The notes: a model not told the origin generated them from the letters alone. 64,000 nt of DNA from Chitinophaga barathri (GCF_003807585.1 NZ_RMBX01000017.1:62001-126000); one strand, 5' to 3'; positions 42,575 through 52,043 are shown, counted from the stretch's first letter. Translations and numbers: made by a program.

Positions 42575-43561
42575 TTGATCAGGAAAGAACTGCGGATCAT
42601 ACTGCTATCCCTCGGCATCAGCCTGTTGCTGACGGTTGCCAAGTTCGTGGCATATTTTTTTACACATTCCGTGGCCATCCTTTCGGATGCGCTGGAATCC
42701 ATTATCAATGTGGTGGCCGGAGGTTTTGCCTGTTACAGCATTTACCTGACCGGGAAACCGAAAGATGAAAATCATCCGTACGGCCATGGCAAGGTGGAAT
42801 TCTTTTCCATAGGTTTCGAAGGAGCCATGATCTTCATTGCGGGCATTCTCATTCTTTTTAAGGCTGGCCAGTACTTCATCATGCAGCCGGAACTGGAAAA
42901 AATAGGCCACGGCATCTGGCTGATCACCGGCACTTCCGTGGCGAACCTCCTGCTGGGGATCTACCTGGTGAAGAGCGGGCGGAACCTGCGTTCCATCACC
43001 CTCAGCGGCAACGGGCAGCATATCCTGACGGACGCTTACAGTTCCGTGGCCCTCATTGCCGCGCTGGTCATCATTCATTATACCGGCCTCCGCTGGCTGG
43101 ACCCGGCCGTGTCCGCAGCCATGGGCATACTCATCCTGCGGAAAGGTTACCAGCTCATGCGGCAGTCTATCTCAGGCCTCATGGACGAAACCGATATGAA
43201 GGTGGTGGACCAGGTGATCGGCATCCTGAACCGTCACCGGCACGAACATCCCAACTGGATTGACGTACACAACATGCGCGTACAGCAGTATGGCAATAAT
43301 TATCACATAGACTGCCACGTAACGCTGCCATATTACCTCGAGCTTACCCTCGTGCACGAGGAGATCAAAGCCATGGAAAACCTGGTGAACAAAGAACTGG
43401 AAGGCCACGAAGTGGAGTTTTTTATCCATGTGGACCCCTGCATTCCCAGCAGCTGCCCGCACTGCACCCTCATGGAATGCCCTGTGCGAAGCCATCCTTA
43501 CGAACATACCATCGGCTGGACGCGGGAAAATGTACTGCCCAACAGGAAACATACTGCGTAA
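42575..43561 (+). CDS. cation diffusion facilitator (CDF) transporter
   Basis: About 328 aa with six membrane segments and a C-terminal cytosolic domain. Metal-site A residues are visible in HSVAILSDALESIINVV (TM2) and HILTDAYSSVALI (TM5, HxxxD), plus the loop HPYGHGKVEFFSIG. CDFs export Zn, Cd, Co or Mn in exchange for protons. The C-terminus carries an extra Cys/His cluster (CIPSSCPHCTLMECPVRSH) that could sense metal. There is no ATG: the start must be a TTG (42575, MIRKELRIILLSLG; or 42548). Three 53-bp repeats begin 6 bp after the stop. It heads the metal/envelope region with the pump at 49.7-55.4 kb. Confidence 0.9.
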   Translation: MIRKELRIILLSLGISLLLTVAKFVAYFFTHSVAILSDALESIINVVAGGFACYSIYLTGKPKDENHPYGHGKVEFFSIGFEGAMIFIAGILILFKAGQYFIMQPELEKIGHGIWLITGTSVANLLLGIYLVKSGRNLRSITLSGNGQHILTDAYSSVALIAALVIIHYTGLRWLDPAVSAAMGILILRKGYQLMRQSISGLMDETDMKVVDQVIGILNRHRHEHPNWIDVHNMRVQQYGNNYHIDCHVTLPYYLELTLVHEEIKAMENLVNKELEGHEVEFFIHVDPCIPSSCPHCTLMECPVRSHPYEHTIGWTRENVLPNRKHTA

Positions 43562-43566
43562 AATCT

Positions 43567-43735
43567 GCTACCAGTCTTATTATCGGGTATATCAGCCCAA
43601 AACATACCGCTTGATATTTGCTACCAGTCTTATTATTGGGCATATCAGCCCCAAACATTCATTTTGACATCCGCTACCAGCCTTATTATCCGGGCGTACC
43701 GGCCCGGCGGGAGCATACCTTTGCTCCGGCCGCCA
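43567..43735 (+). repeat. three 53-bp tandem repeats with hairpins, plus a fourth hairpin
   Basis: Units start at 43567, 43620 and 43673 (period exactly 53) with the shared opening GCTACCAGYCTTATTAT. Each unit has a stem with 6-nt loop: GGGT/GCCC (43585-43598), GGGC/GCCC (43638-43651), CCGGGC/GCCCGG (43690-43707); the base changes keep pairing. A fourth hairpin GGAGCA/TGCTCC (43710-43727) sits in a longer GC-rich dyad. It is not coding (53 is not a multiple of 3). It lies between the CDF stop and the response regulator. Confidence 0.85.
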
Positions 43736-43848
43736 ACAGCAGCCACATACATAATAGACAAACAGGGCATCCGTTACCGTTACTCCGTATTTGTTTTTTC
43801 CTTTCCCCGGCCGCCCGGATTATTCAATTTTTCCTAGCTTAGCAGATT

Positions 43849-44538
43849 ATGCAAAGGATCCTGATCGTGGAAGACGAAGTGAAAGTGGCCAATGCGGTCA
43901 AAATGGGGCTGGAAGAAAACGGCTTTGAAGTGGACGTGGCCTATGACGGCCGCATCGGCAAGGGACTGGCCGCCAGCCAGGATTACGACCTCGTGATTCT
44001 CGACCTCAACCTGCCGCATCACAACGGCTATGAGATCTGCGAAGTGATCCGCCGGCGAAACAGCAAGGTGCCCGTCATCATGCTTACCGCCCTCGGCGGC
44101 ATGGATGACAAAATGCAGGCCTTTGAGCTGGGCGCGGACGATTACCTCGTCAAACCCTTCGATTTCCGGGAACTGCTGGCCCGCATCCGCGTATTCCTCA
44201 AACGCGCCGGGGCGGACGTATCCGCCACACAACGCTACAAACTCATCATCGCGGACCTTGAAATAGACCGCGAAAGGAAAGAAGTATCCCGCGCCGGTAA
44301 AAAGATACCCCTCACCGCCAAAGAATTCCAGCTGCTGGAGCTGCTGGCCCTTCACAAAGGGAAAGTGATCTCCAAACTCTCCATCGCCGAGAAGGTCTGG
44401 AATATCGATTTTGACACAGGTACGAACGTGATAGAGGTATATATGAATTTCCTCCGTAAAAAAATAGACAAAGACTTTGAACTGAAGCTGCTCCATACCA
44501 AAACAGGCATGGGGTATTATATTTCAGAAGAACAATAG
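43849..44538 (+). CDS. OmpR-family response regulator
   Basis: 229 aa. The receiver domain (1-118) has acidic pocket E8/D9, phospho-acceptor D52 in VILDLNLP, T80 and K102 in LVKPFDF. The winged-helix domain (about 130-225) has LTAKEFQLLELLALHKGKVI and TGMGYYI. It is closest in layout to CusR/QseB-type regulators. It is followed after 8 bp by its histidine kinase. Given the CDF gene upstream and the metal pump downstream it probably controls metal efflux, but that is inference. Confidence 0.94.
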   Translation: MQRILIVEDEVKVANAVKMGLEENGFEVDVAYDGRIGKGLAASQDYDLVILDLNLPHHNGYEICEVIRRRNSKVPVIMLTALGGMDDKMQAFELGADDYLVKPFDFRELLARIRVFLKRAGADVSATQRYKLIIADLEIDRERKEVSRAGKKIPLTAKEFQLLELLALHKGKVISKLSIAEKVWNIDFDTGTNVIEVYMNFLRKKIDKDFELKLLHTKTGMGYYISEEQ

Positions 44539-44546
44539 CGCCCGGT

Positions 44547-45917
44547 TTGAACATAAAGTATAAAATAGCCGTCTATTACACACTGTCCGCCGCATTACTG
44601 CTGATCGCATTTGCCGGGTTGTCCTATTATTTCTCCGCGGAAAGCCGCAGGGCAGAGTACCAGGACCGCCTGGAATACCGCGCCCGCTCCATTGGCAGCG
44701 TAATCATCGAAAACGATCATGTACAGATCAGCCTGCTGCGCAAGCTGGACAAAACCACGTTCCAGGACCTCTACCGCGAAACCATCCTCGTGTACAGCGA
44801 AAATTACGACCTCCTGTACACCAATATGCGGGATACGGCCGTACGCACGCCCAAACACCTGCTGGATTATGTCAAACAGCATAAATCCTATCTCCACAAC
44901 GACAGCGAGGGCGAAACCGCCGGTATCTTTTATACGGAGGACAATGTGTCCGTACTCGTGATCGTGTCCTCCTTTGACAAATACGGTTTCCAGAACCTGC
45001 AGAACCTCCGCCGCATCCTCGTGATAGAGCTGCTCGTAGCCGTGCTGCTGCTGGTGGGAGTGGGGTACTTCTTCGCCAAAAAGATGGTGCAGCCCATAGA
45101 CAGGCTCGTGCAGCAGGTGGACTCCATCAATGCGAACAACCTCCAGGACGTCAAAGTAGACGTACATGGCAAAGATGAAATAGCCCAGCTGGGCGCGAAC
45201 TTCAACACGATGTTGCAGCGCCTGAGCCATAGTTTTGACCTGCAGAAAAGTTTTGTCAGCAACGCCTCCCACGAGCTGCGCACCCCGCTGGCGGCTATTA
45301 TCAGCCAGCTGCAGGTAGCATTGGCCAAAGACAGGACAGGGGCGGAGTACGCCGTGGTATTACATTCCGTACTGGAAGACGCCCAGAGCCTGTCCGATCT
45401 TTCCAACGGCCTGCTACAGCTGGCACAATCGGAGCTGAGCCGCAAGGAATTTGTATTCACCCCTGTACGTGTGGACGAACTGCTATGGGAAACCGGCGAG
45501 CAGATACGCGAAAAAAGAAGACCCGTGGGCAAGGTGGAGATCCAGTTCCTCCGCGAGCCCGAGCTGGATACCTATCTCACCAGCAATGGCAACGAAACGC
45601 TGCTGAAAGTACTTTTCCTCAACCTGCTGGACAATGCCTGCAAATTCTCCGAAGACCAGTCCGCCAAAGTTACCATCGACTTCAACGATAAATACATTAT
45701 TGTACATGTAAAGGACCACGGCCTGGGCATCCCACAGGAGGAGCAGAGCCGTGTGTTCGAGCCTTTCTTCAGGGGCAGCAACGGGCAGATGACGAGAGGG
45801 CACGGGCTGGGGCTGTCCATCTGCAAAAAGATCATCGAGCTGCATGAAGGGAAGATCAGCCTGTTTTCCATACCGGGCGAGGGTTCCACGTTCACCGTGC
45901 AGTTGCCCCACGTCTGA
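44547..45917 (+). CDS. HisKA sensor histidine kinase
   Basis: 456-aa inner-membrane kinase. Two membrane segments (about 7-28 and 156-176) bracket a periplasmic domain of about 125 residues. A HAMP domain follows (about 177-230), then HisKA with H242 in SNASHELRTPLAAI and HATPase_c with N-box LLDNACKFSED, G1 DHGLGIPQEEQ and G2 RGHGLGLSICKKI. The start is a TTG (44547), as no ATG fits in the 8-bp gap from the regulator. The periplasmic domain would sense the signal. It is co-transcribed with the regulator. Confidence 0.93.
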   Translation: MNIKYKIAVYYTLSAALLLIAFAGLSYYFSAESRRAEYQDRLEYRARSIGSVIIENDHVQISLLRKLDKTTFQDLYRETILVYSENYDLLYTNMRDTAVRTPKHLLDYVKQHKSYLHNDSEGETAGIFYTEDNVSVLVIVSSFDKYGFQNLQNLRRILVIELLVAVLLLVGVGYFFAKKMVQPIDRLVQQVDSINANNLQDVKVDVHGKDEIAQLGANFNTMLQRLSHSFDLQKSFVSNASHELRTPLAAIISQLQVALAKDRTGAEYAVVLHSVLEDAQSLSDLSNGLLQLAQSELSRKEFVFTPVRVDELLWETGEQIREKRRPVGKVEIQFLREPELDTYLTSNGNETLLKVLFLNLLDNACKFSEDQSAKVTIDFNDKYIIVHVKDHGLGIPQEEQSRVFEPFFRGSNGQMTRGHGLGLSICKKIIELHEGKISLFSIPGEGSTFTVQLPHV

Positions 45918-45971
45918 AAAATTCCGTATATTAGAGAGTAACCTTTTTAAACACCCCACAAACCCGAGGAA

Positions 45972-46796
45972 ATGAAATATATGCTGATCATTGGAATGCT
46001 CTTGTTGACCGTATTTGCTAACGCGCAGCAGCCCGCCCAAACAACCAAACCGGACGTCATCCTCAAAGTGAATGGCGATGAACTGACGGGAAAAGTAACC
46101 GAGATCACCGACGACGAAGTAAAATTCGTGTATGCGAACGAAACGCTGGTCTACGCCATCAAAAAGGCCGAGATACAGAAAATAACCTTCAGCAGCGGCA
46201 GGATAGAGTTTTTTAACAAACCCGCCGCCCCCGCCGCGGGAAATGCCAATACCGGCGGAGCGCCCGCCTCCGGGGAATCGCATCATAACAAGGTAGCCAT
46301 CCTGCCGTTCGGTTTCGTGAGGGACGGGCAGAATGCCGCCGATGAAATAAGCCTGAAAGTGCAGAATGATTGTTTTTCCTACATGAACAAACACGCCGGC
46401 CAGCTCAGCATACTGGACCCCCGTACGTCAAACGCCATGCTGGCCAAAGGGGGCGTCACCAGGGAGAACATCAAAAACTATACGATGACCGACCTCTGCA
46501 ACCTGCTGGGTGTGGAATACGTCGTGGAAGGCACCGTACTGATGAACAGCACCACGCAAACGAGTTATTCCACCGCCAATGCCGATGTGAAGGATAAAGA
46601 CAAGGATAAAAAAGTGTCCGGCTCCACCTTTTCCTCCAGCCAGCAGAACTTTGAAACGAACCTGAACCTGAATATCTACAACGACGCCGGCGCCACCGTG
46701 TACAGCCAGTCGCGCAGGTCGTTCTTCAATACGCAGGACGCTTACCAGAACACACTGGAATATTTATTAAAAAGAACACCGCTTTACCAGAAATAA
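45972..46796 (+). CDS. secreted CsgG/TolB-like domain protein, 274 aa
   Basis: Signal peptide cleaved after ANA (about 19). An N-terminal part (DVILKVNGDELTGKVTEIT, about 29-47) resembles a small beta-barrel seen in Bacteroidota envelope proteins. A Pro/Ala/Gly linker leads to a CsgG/TolB-N-like domain (about 110-200: KVAILPFGFVRDGQNAADEI, LLGVEYVVEGTVLMNS). The C-terminus (KTPLYQK-type end) is helical. It begins 54 bp after the kinase stop, with a TTG-N21-TATATTAG promoter-like element inside the kinase end. MscS follows after 42 bp. It probably acts in the periplasm or outer membrane; no pore-forming or enzymatic role can be read. Confidence 0.65.
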   Translation: MKYMLIIGMLLLTVFANAQQPAQTTKPDVILKVNGDELTGKVTEITDDEVKFVYANETLVYAIKKAEIQKITFSSGRIEFFNKPAAPAAGNANTGGAPASGESHHNKVAILPFGFVRDGQNAADEISLKVQNDCFSYMNKHAGQLSILDPRTSNAMLAKGGVTRENIKNYTMTDLCNLLGVEYVVEGTVLMNSTTQTSYSTANADVKDKDKDKKVSGSTFSSSQQNFETNLNLNIYNDAGATVYSQSRRSFFNTQDAYQNTLEYLLKRTPLYQK

Positions 46797-46838
46797 AAAA
46801 CCCGGACCGGCATTATATTCCCGGGCACAACCAGCATC

Positions 46839-49379
46839 ATGGCGAAACTGTATAAACGATCATACATTTTTATTGGTTTATTGTTCCTCTTCCTGCACGG
46901 TTTTCTGCCGCTGATGGCGCAGGATGCCACGGATTCTACGAATACGGGCAACCGGGCAGCGCCGCCAGTATCCATAGCACAGTCGGTACTGGATTCATTG
47001 GCGGGGGATACTCTCCGTCCTAAATGGATCGATGATCTGCAGCGTTTTGGGGAGATCGAAGAGGTGAAAAGCCAGCGGGAATATAAGGAAGGCCGTATCT
47101 CTATCCGGCAGAATGAGCTGCTGAGCCTGTTGAAAAAAACGATCGGGGAGGCGAAGCTGTACCTCAGGGATGGAATAGATACGGTGGGCGTGGCCCGCGA
47201 GCTGGAGAAAAGTATGGCATATTTTGCTATCGTAAAAGACGGTGTGTTTGAAAACAAAGGCAGCAACCAGACGCAGCGGAACCTCAGCGTGTCCGCGTCG
47301 ATTCTCGCCGAGCTGTATAAAACCATGGCGCACCGGCAGCAAACGTTGAATAAATACGCCAACGACCTGATCGGGTTTAAAGATAAACTCGATTCGCTGA
47401 ACAGCGACCCGGTACTGTACCGTTTTTCTTCAGACTCCGCCACCACCGTGCATTATGTGGGCCGGCTGCTGCTCACCGCCCGCGAAATAGTCCCGGCGGA
47501 CAGCAGCCTGAAACAGGCTATCACCCGTGTGCAGGACCTTCAGCTGAAGCTGGACCCCATGGTATTTACACTACGGTCCGCACTGGAAGACATAGAAAGA
47601 TACCGGAAAGACCTGTCCGAAAAAACTTTCAGCAGGGAGTTTAATAACATCTGGGGGCCGGTCGGTTATTCACGCCCTTTCCGGGAGATCCTGCAATTCT
47701 CATGGGCCAAGGAAAAACTGGCCTTCTCATTTTACATCCGCGACTATGCAGGCCGCTTTATGCTCTTTTTTGCGCTGCTCGCGCTGTGTTACCTGTTTAT
47801 CCGCGCGCTCCGCCGCAGTATCCTGAGGGAAGGCCTGCATGAAGGAACATCGGAAGCACAGCTGGTGACAAAGTACCCCTTGCATTCCGCTATCCTGGTG
47901 GTATCCGGCATCTTTCAGTTCATTTTCCCCAGCCCTCCGTTTGTGATCGCCTGCCTGTTCTGGCTCGCGCCGGCCATCAGCCTCTGTTTTATATTCAGCA
48001 ACTACGTCACACCATACTGGATGCGTTTCTGGATCACGTTGATCCTGTTTTTTGTATTGGCATGCGTGGTCAACCTCGTCCTTCAGGCTTCCAGGACGGA
48101 GCGTTATATCATGCTCGCACTGGCCTTTGCCGGCGCCATTTACACGGCCTTCGTACTGATGAGCAAACGTAAGAATGAACTCCGTGAAAAATACATCCTC
48201 TATTTTATCGGCTTTGTAACCGTAATGGAAATAGCGTCCGTCCTGTTCAACGCCTTCGGGCGGCACAACCTTGCCAAAACTTTCCTGATCAGCGGGTTCG
48301 CCGGCGTGGTGATCGCCATCCTGTTCCTCTGGACCGTGCGGCTACTGAACCAGCTGCTGCGCCTCGCCAATGTCGTATACCGGCACACGGATCAGAAATT
48401 CCAGCTGCTCAATTTCCAGAAAGTAGGTACGGAAGTGCCGCGTTTTTTTTATGTGCTGCTGGTGCTGGGCTGGTTTATACTGGTAGGCAGGAATTTCTAC
48501 AGTTTCAGGATGCTCTCGGACCCGCTGAACAGCTTTTTATCGCGCGAACGCACGCTCGGGCAATATGACTTTACGATCAACAGCCTGCTGATATTCACCC
48601 TGATCCTGGTCTGCGCCACCCTGCTGTCCCGCATCGTGTCTTACTTCGCCACGGAAACGCCCACTCAGGGTGACGCCAAAAAAGGCCGTCTCGCCTGGGG
48701 CAGCTGGATATTACTCATCCGTATCTTTATTATCTGCCTTGGCCTGTTCCTGGCTTTCGCAGCCACCGGCATACCGATAGACAGGATCACCATCATCCTC
48801 GGCGCATTGGGCGTAGGCGTGGGCCTGGGCCTGCAAAGCCTGGTGAACAACCTCGTGAGCGGGCTGATCATCGCATTCGAGAAACCCGTAAACGTGGGAG
48901 ATATCATCGAAATAAACGGCAAATCCGCTACTATGAAATCCATCGGGTTCCGGAGCAGCATCGTGGTGAGCGTAGACGGCGCCTGCATCATCATACCGAA
49001 CGGAGAACTGCTGAGCCAGCACCTGGTGAACTGGTCCATGAACAAAAACATCAAACGGGTGGAACTGGACGTGGGCGTGGCGTATGGCACCAACCTGGAA
49101 AAAGTAAAAACCATCCTGACCGATATACTTTCAGACGACGACAGGATCATGCCCGTGCCTGTGCCGCTCGTGGTGGCGCGCTCCTTTGGGGACAATTCCA
49201 TTAATTTTAAAATGATCTTCTGGGTGCACAATATCCGCGAACACCTCATGGTGACCAGCGACATCATTTCCAAAACAGACCGCGCATTTACATCATCCGG
49301 CATCGTGATCCCTTTCCCGCAAAGAGATATACATGTGCGGGATATGCCCACCACGCCGCCAGCGAAGCCGGAGGCATAA
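46839..49379 (+). CDS. large mechanosensitive channel (MscS family)
   Basis: 846 aa. A signal peptide (cut about MAQ, 28) is followed by a periplasmic coiled domain to about 300, about 7-8 membrane helices (300-650) and the MscS core. In the core the pore-lining helix and following sequence read LGVGVGLGLQSLVNNLVSGL (about 655-674), then the beta domain EKPVNVGDIIEINGKSATMK and GACIIIPNGELLSQHLVNWS and the C-terminal vestibule. It relieves turgor on hypo-osmotic shock; the large N-terminal part resembles the MscK/YbdG-type architecture. It is co-directional with the CsgG-like gene (42-bp gap). Confidence 0.93.
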   Translation: MAKLYKRSYIFIGLLFLFLHGFLPLMAQDATDSTNTGNRAAPPVSIAQSVLDSLAGDTLRPKWIDDLQRFGEIEEVKSQREYKEGRISIRQNELLSLLKKTIGEAKLYLRDGIDTVGVARELEKSMAYFAIVKDGVFENKGSNQTQRNLSVSASILAELYKTMAHRQQTLNKYANDLIGFKDKLDSLNSDPVLYRFSSDSATTVHYVGRLLLTAREIVPADSSLKQAITRVQDLQLKLDPMVFTLRSALEDIERYRKDLSEKTFSREFNNIWGPVGYSRPFREILQFSWAKEKLAFSFYIRDYAGRFMLFFALLALCYLFIRALRRSILREGLHEGTSEAQLVTKYPLHSAILVVSGIFQFIFPSPPFVIACLFWLAPAISLCFIFSNYVTPYWMRFWITLILFFVLACVVNLVLQASRTERYIMLALAFAGAIYTAFVLMSKRKNELREKYILYFIGFVTVMEIASVLFNAFGRHNLAKTFLISGFAGVVIAILFLWTVRLLNQLLRLANVVYRHTDQKFQLLNFQKVGTEVPRFFYVLLVLGWFILVGRNFYSFRMLSDPLNSFLSRERTLGQYDFTINSLLIFTLILVCATLLSRIVSYFATETPTQGDAKKGRLAWGSWILLIRIFIICLGLFLAFAATGIPIDRITIILGALGVGVGLGLQSLVNNLVSGLIIAFEKPVNVGDIIEINGKSATMKSIGFRSSIVVSVDGACIIIPNGELLSQHLVNWSMNKNIKRVELDVGVAYGTNLEKVKTILTDILSDDDRIMPVPVPLVVARSFGDNSINFKMIFWVHNIREHLMVTSDIISKTDRAFTSSGIVIPFPQRDIHVRDMPTTPPAKPEA

Positions 49380-49420
49380 TATAGCTCCGTCTTGAGTTTG
49401 GCGCGTCGTTGTGAAAAGCT

Positions 49421-49559
49421 CGTCATTGCGAGGAGCAGCGGGGGATCTGTGCAGGAGCTGCGACGAAGCAATCTCCAGATACTGGCGTACATCCATTCGC
49501 AGCAGGAGATTGCTTCGTCGCCCCACCCACTTTAGCGCTGCTGCTCCTCGCAATGGCGG
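49421..49559. repeat. 139-bp nested inverted repeat
   Basis: The outer arms pair imperfectly: the left CGTCATTGCGAGGAGCAGCG pairs with the right CGCTGCTGCTCCTCGCAATGGCG (one 3-nt insert). The inner arms are a perfect 17-bp pair GCGACGAAGCAATCTCC (49460-49476) and GGAGATTGCTTCGTCGC (49505-49521). It lies between MscS and the efflux pump. A smaller hairpin TGCAC/GTGCA follows at 49564-49578. It resembles a palindromic repeat/MITE-type element; no transposase is present. Confidence 0.75.
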
Positions 49560-49672
49560 GCTTTGCACTTTCAGTGCAGATTATTTTAATTCGTACCCCC
49601 CTTAATTTTTTTTAATCCCTTTTTAATCTCCTTTAAAGCCCGCTTTAATTCGCAGTATGGAGCTTTGTGTCA

Positions 49673-50938
49673 ATGAAACGGCTCCGGATTATAGTACTGA
49701 TCATTCTCACTACAAAAGCAGCGATGGCGCAGGACGCTCAGCCGCTTACGCTACCGGAAGCGGAAAAACAGTTCCTGCAAAACAACTTACAGTTACTGGC
49801 CCAACGGTATCATGTGGACGCGGACAACGCGCTCATAGACCAGGCCCGTAAATGGAACAATCCCTCTTTTTCGACCACCCTGGGCTTTGGTACCCTCAAT
49901 AAGGTGCAGCCCTTCAATATAGGCAGCGGCGGACAGTTTGAAGGCAATATAGACCAGCTGATCTTACTGGCAGGCAAAAGGAACAAACAGGTACAACTGG
50001 CTCAATGGAACGCAGCTTCGTCCGCCGCCGCCTTTGATGAATTGATGCGTACCCTGCGCCTGCAATTGCGCAGCAGTTATTACGAGTTGTATTTCCTGAA
50101 AGAAACGGAGAAGACCCTCCGTGAACAGCTCAGCAATCTCCAGAAAATTTTAGATGCCTACCGGGAAGCCGATAGCAAAGGCAGCGTGGCCCATGCGGAT
50201 GTGATCCGCCTGCAAGCCCTCCAGGTGGGCATCGCCAATGATTATACCGATCTGCGCCAGCAGGAACTGGCTGCTTCGCTTAACCTCCAGACATTGTTGG
50301 GAAGTCCGCTCCCGGTAACGCCAGTGGTGGCCGGTGACGTATTGCAGCAATATACGATAGGGTCATTCACGCTGCAATCGCTCACCGATACCGCCCTGGC
50401 CAACCGGCCGGACCTTGCCCTGGCAAACACGCAGTTGCAGCAGGCGAACGTGAACTACAGGCTGCAAAAAGCCCTGGCTGTACCGGACCTGCATGTAGGC
50501 GCCACCTATGATAAAAACGGCAGCTATGCCGCCAATTTCGTGGGCATGACGCTTGGCATCGATCTCCCGCTCTGGAACCGGAACAAAGGCAATATCCGCT
50601 CCGCCGCCAGCGAAATAAAAGCGCAGGACGCGCTCTTTCAGCAGCAACGCCTCAACGTAAGCGCGGAAGTGGCCAACGCCCTTACCAGGATACAGTTCCT
50701 CGAAAAAGGCTCCGGCTGGCCCGATCTTAAATCCTTCAACACCGAATACGATCAGCTGATCGCCGAAGTAGCGTCGAACTTCCGCAAGGGGAATATCTCC
50801 CTGCTGCAATTCATCGACTATTTCAACAGCTACAGCGATCACGTAAAACATACCAACAAGTTCCTGAACGATCGTGTGCTGGCATACGAAGAACTGAACT
50901 ACACGACCGGCACCCAATTATTCAACACTGTGAATTAA
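49673..50938 (+). CDS. TolC-family outer-membrane efflux protein (CzcC/CusC-like)
   Basis: 421 aa from the ATG at 49673. The signal peptide ends AMAQ (about 20). Two outer-membrane-factor repeats of long helices follow (LTLPEAEKQFLQNNLQLLAQRY, LKSFNTEYDQLIAEVASNF), with the shared pattern ANRPDLALANTQLQQANVNY at about 243-262 and PLWNRNKGNIRSA. It forms the outer-membrane channel of the tripartite pump coded downstream (10-bp gap to the adaptor). The GTG at 49667 is not used. No lipobox is present, unlike CusC. Confidence 0.92.
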   Translation: MKRLRIIVLIILTTKAAMAQDAQPLTLPEAEKQFLQNNLQLLAQRYHVDADNALIDQARKWNNPSFSTTLGFGTLNKVQPFNIGSGGQFEGNIDQLILLAGKRNKQVQLAQWNAASSAAAFDELMRTLRLQLRSSYYELYFLKETEKTLREQLSNLQKILDAYREADSKGSVAHADVIRLQALQVGIANDYTDLRQQELAASLNLQTLLGSPLPVTPVVAGDVLQQYTIGSFTLQSLTDTALANRPDLALANTQLQQANVNYRLQKALAVPDLHVGATYDKNGSYAANFVGMTLGIDLPLWNRNKGNIRSAASEIKAQDALFQQQRLNVSAEVANALTRIQFLEKGSGWPDLKSFNTEYDQLIAEVASNFRKGNISLLQFIDYFNSYSDHVKHTNKFLNDRVLAYEELNYTTGTQLFNTVN

Positions 50939-50948
50939 CGCTTTGACA

Positions 50949-52037
50949 ATGAAAAGATATATACTTCCCATTGCGCTCATCGCCGCCATCGCCGGATGGA
51001 CGGGCTGCAGGCATACGCAGGCGGAAGACACGGCCGCCACCACCTTTGTGCTCAGCGACACGATGATGGCGTCCATCAAAATAGATACCACCGTGATCAA
51101 ACCCGTGGAAAGCGAACTGCGCCTTTCCGGCAAGGTTACGCCCGATATGAGCAAAGTGCTGAAACTATACCCCCTGGTGAGCGGCTACGTAAAGGATATC
51201 AAAGTACAGCTGGGCGATTATGTAAAAAAAGGACAGGTGCTGGCCGTGATCCAGAGCGGGGAAATAGCCGGTTATGACAAAGAGCTGTCCCAGGCCGGAT
51301 CCGACCTGGCCGTGGCCGAAAAGGGCCTGAAAGTGGCCCAGGATCTCTATAAAAGCCAGCTGTCCACCGAAAAGGACGTGGTAAACGCGGAAGGAGAGCT
51401 GAACAAAGCCAAAGCGGAAATAGCCCGGCTCAATGAACTGTTGCAGATCTACCGCAAAGGCAGCGGCTCCACATCCATCGTGACGGCCCCCATCAGCGGA
51501 TACGTGATAGAAAAGAACATCAACAACGGGATGGAACTGCGCTCGGACAACAGCCAGCACATGTTCACCATTTCAGAACTGGATGATGTGTGGATCATGG
51601 CCAACGTGTTCGAAACGGACATCTCCCGCGTCAAAGAAGGCTACCCGGCGGATGTTTCTACCATCAGTTACCCGGACAGGCTTTTCCATGGCCGGATAGA
51701 CAAGGTATACAACGTACTGGACCCGGATACCAAAACCATGCAGGTGCGCATCCGGCTGGACAATGAAGGCATGCTGCTCAAACCCGAGATGTTCGCTTCC
51801 GTGCTGCTGCGCTACCGCGAAGGCACCGAAATGCCCGCCATTCCCAGCTCCGCCGTCATCTTCGACAAAGGCAAAAATTTCGTGATGGTATTCCGCGACA
51901 AATTCAACATCGATACAAGAGAAATAAAAGTGGCCAAGGCGCTGAACGAAACGTCGTACATCAGCCGCGGCCTCCAGCCCGGGGATAAGATCATCTCCCG
52001 GAACCAGTTACTGATCTACGACGCGTTGAACGACTAA
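50949..52037 (+). CDS. RND efflux periplasmic adaptor (CzcB/CusB-like), lipoprotein
   Basis: 362 aa from the ATG at 50949. A lipobox WTGC puts the lipidated Cys at about 20. The membrane-fusion-protein order is beta-barrel, lipoyl, helical hairpin: LYPLVSGYVKDIKVQLGDYVKK (lipoyl, in parts), a coiled-coil hairpin (about 105-155, KDVVNAEGELNKAKAEI), then TAPISGYVIEKNINNGMELR, and the beta-barrel with ANVFETDISRVKEGYPADVS. It bridges the RND pump to the TolC-type channel. No Met-rich Cu motif as in CusB is evident, which favours Zn/Co/Cd over Cu. The pump gene follows 6 bp later. Confidence 0.92.
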   Translation: MKRYILPIALIAAIAGWTGCRHTQAEDTAATTFVLSDTMMASIKIDTTVIKPVESELRLSGKVTPDMSKVLKLYPLVSGYVKDIKVQLGDYVKKGQVLAVIQSGEIAGYDKELSQAGSDLAVAEKGLKVAQDLYKSQLSTEKDVVNAEGELNKAKAEIARLNELLQIYRKGSGSTSIVTAPISGYVIEKNINNGMELRSDNSQHMFTISELDDVWIMANVFETDISRVKEGYPADVSTISYPDRLFHGRIDKVYNVLDPDTKTMQVRIRLDNEGMLLKPEMFASVLLRYREGTEMPAIPSSAVIFDKGKNFVMVFRDKFNIDTREIKVAKALNETSYISRGLQPGDKIISRNQLLIYDALND

Positions 52038-52043
52038 CAGCAC

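Noticed and set aside
43567..43735. CRISPR-like or coding repeats
   Set aside because: Contiguous 53-bp units without unique spacers, and a length that is not a multiple of three.
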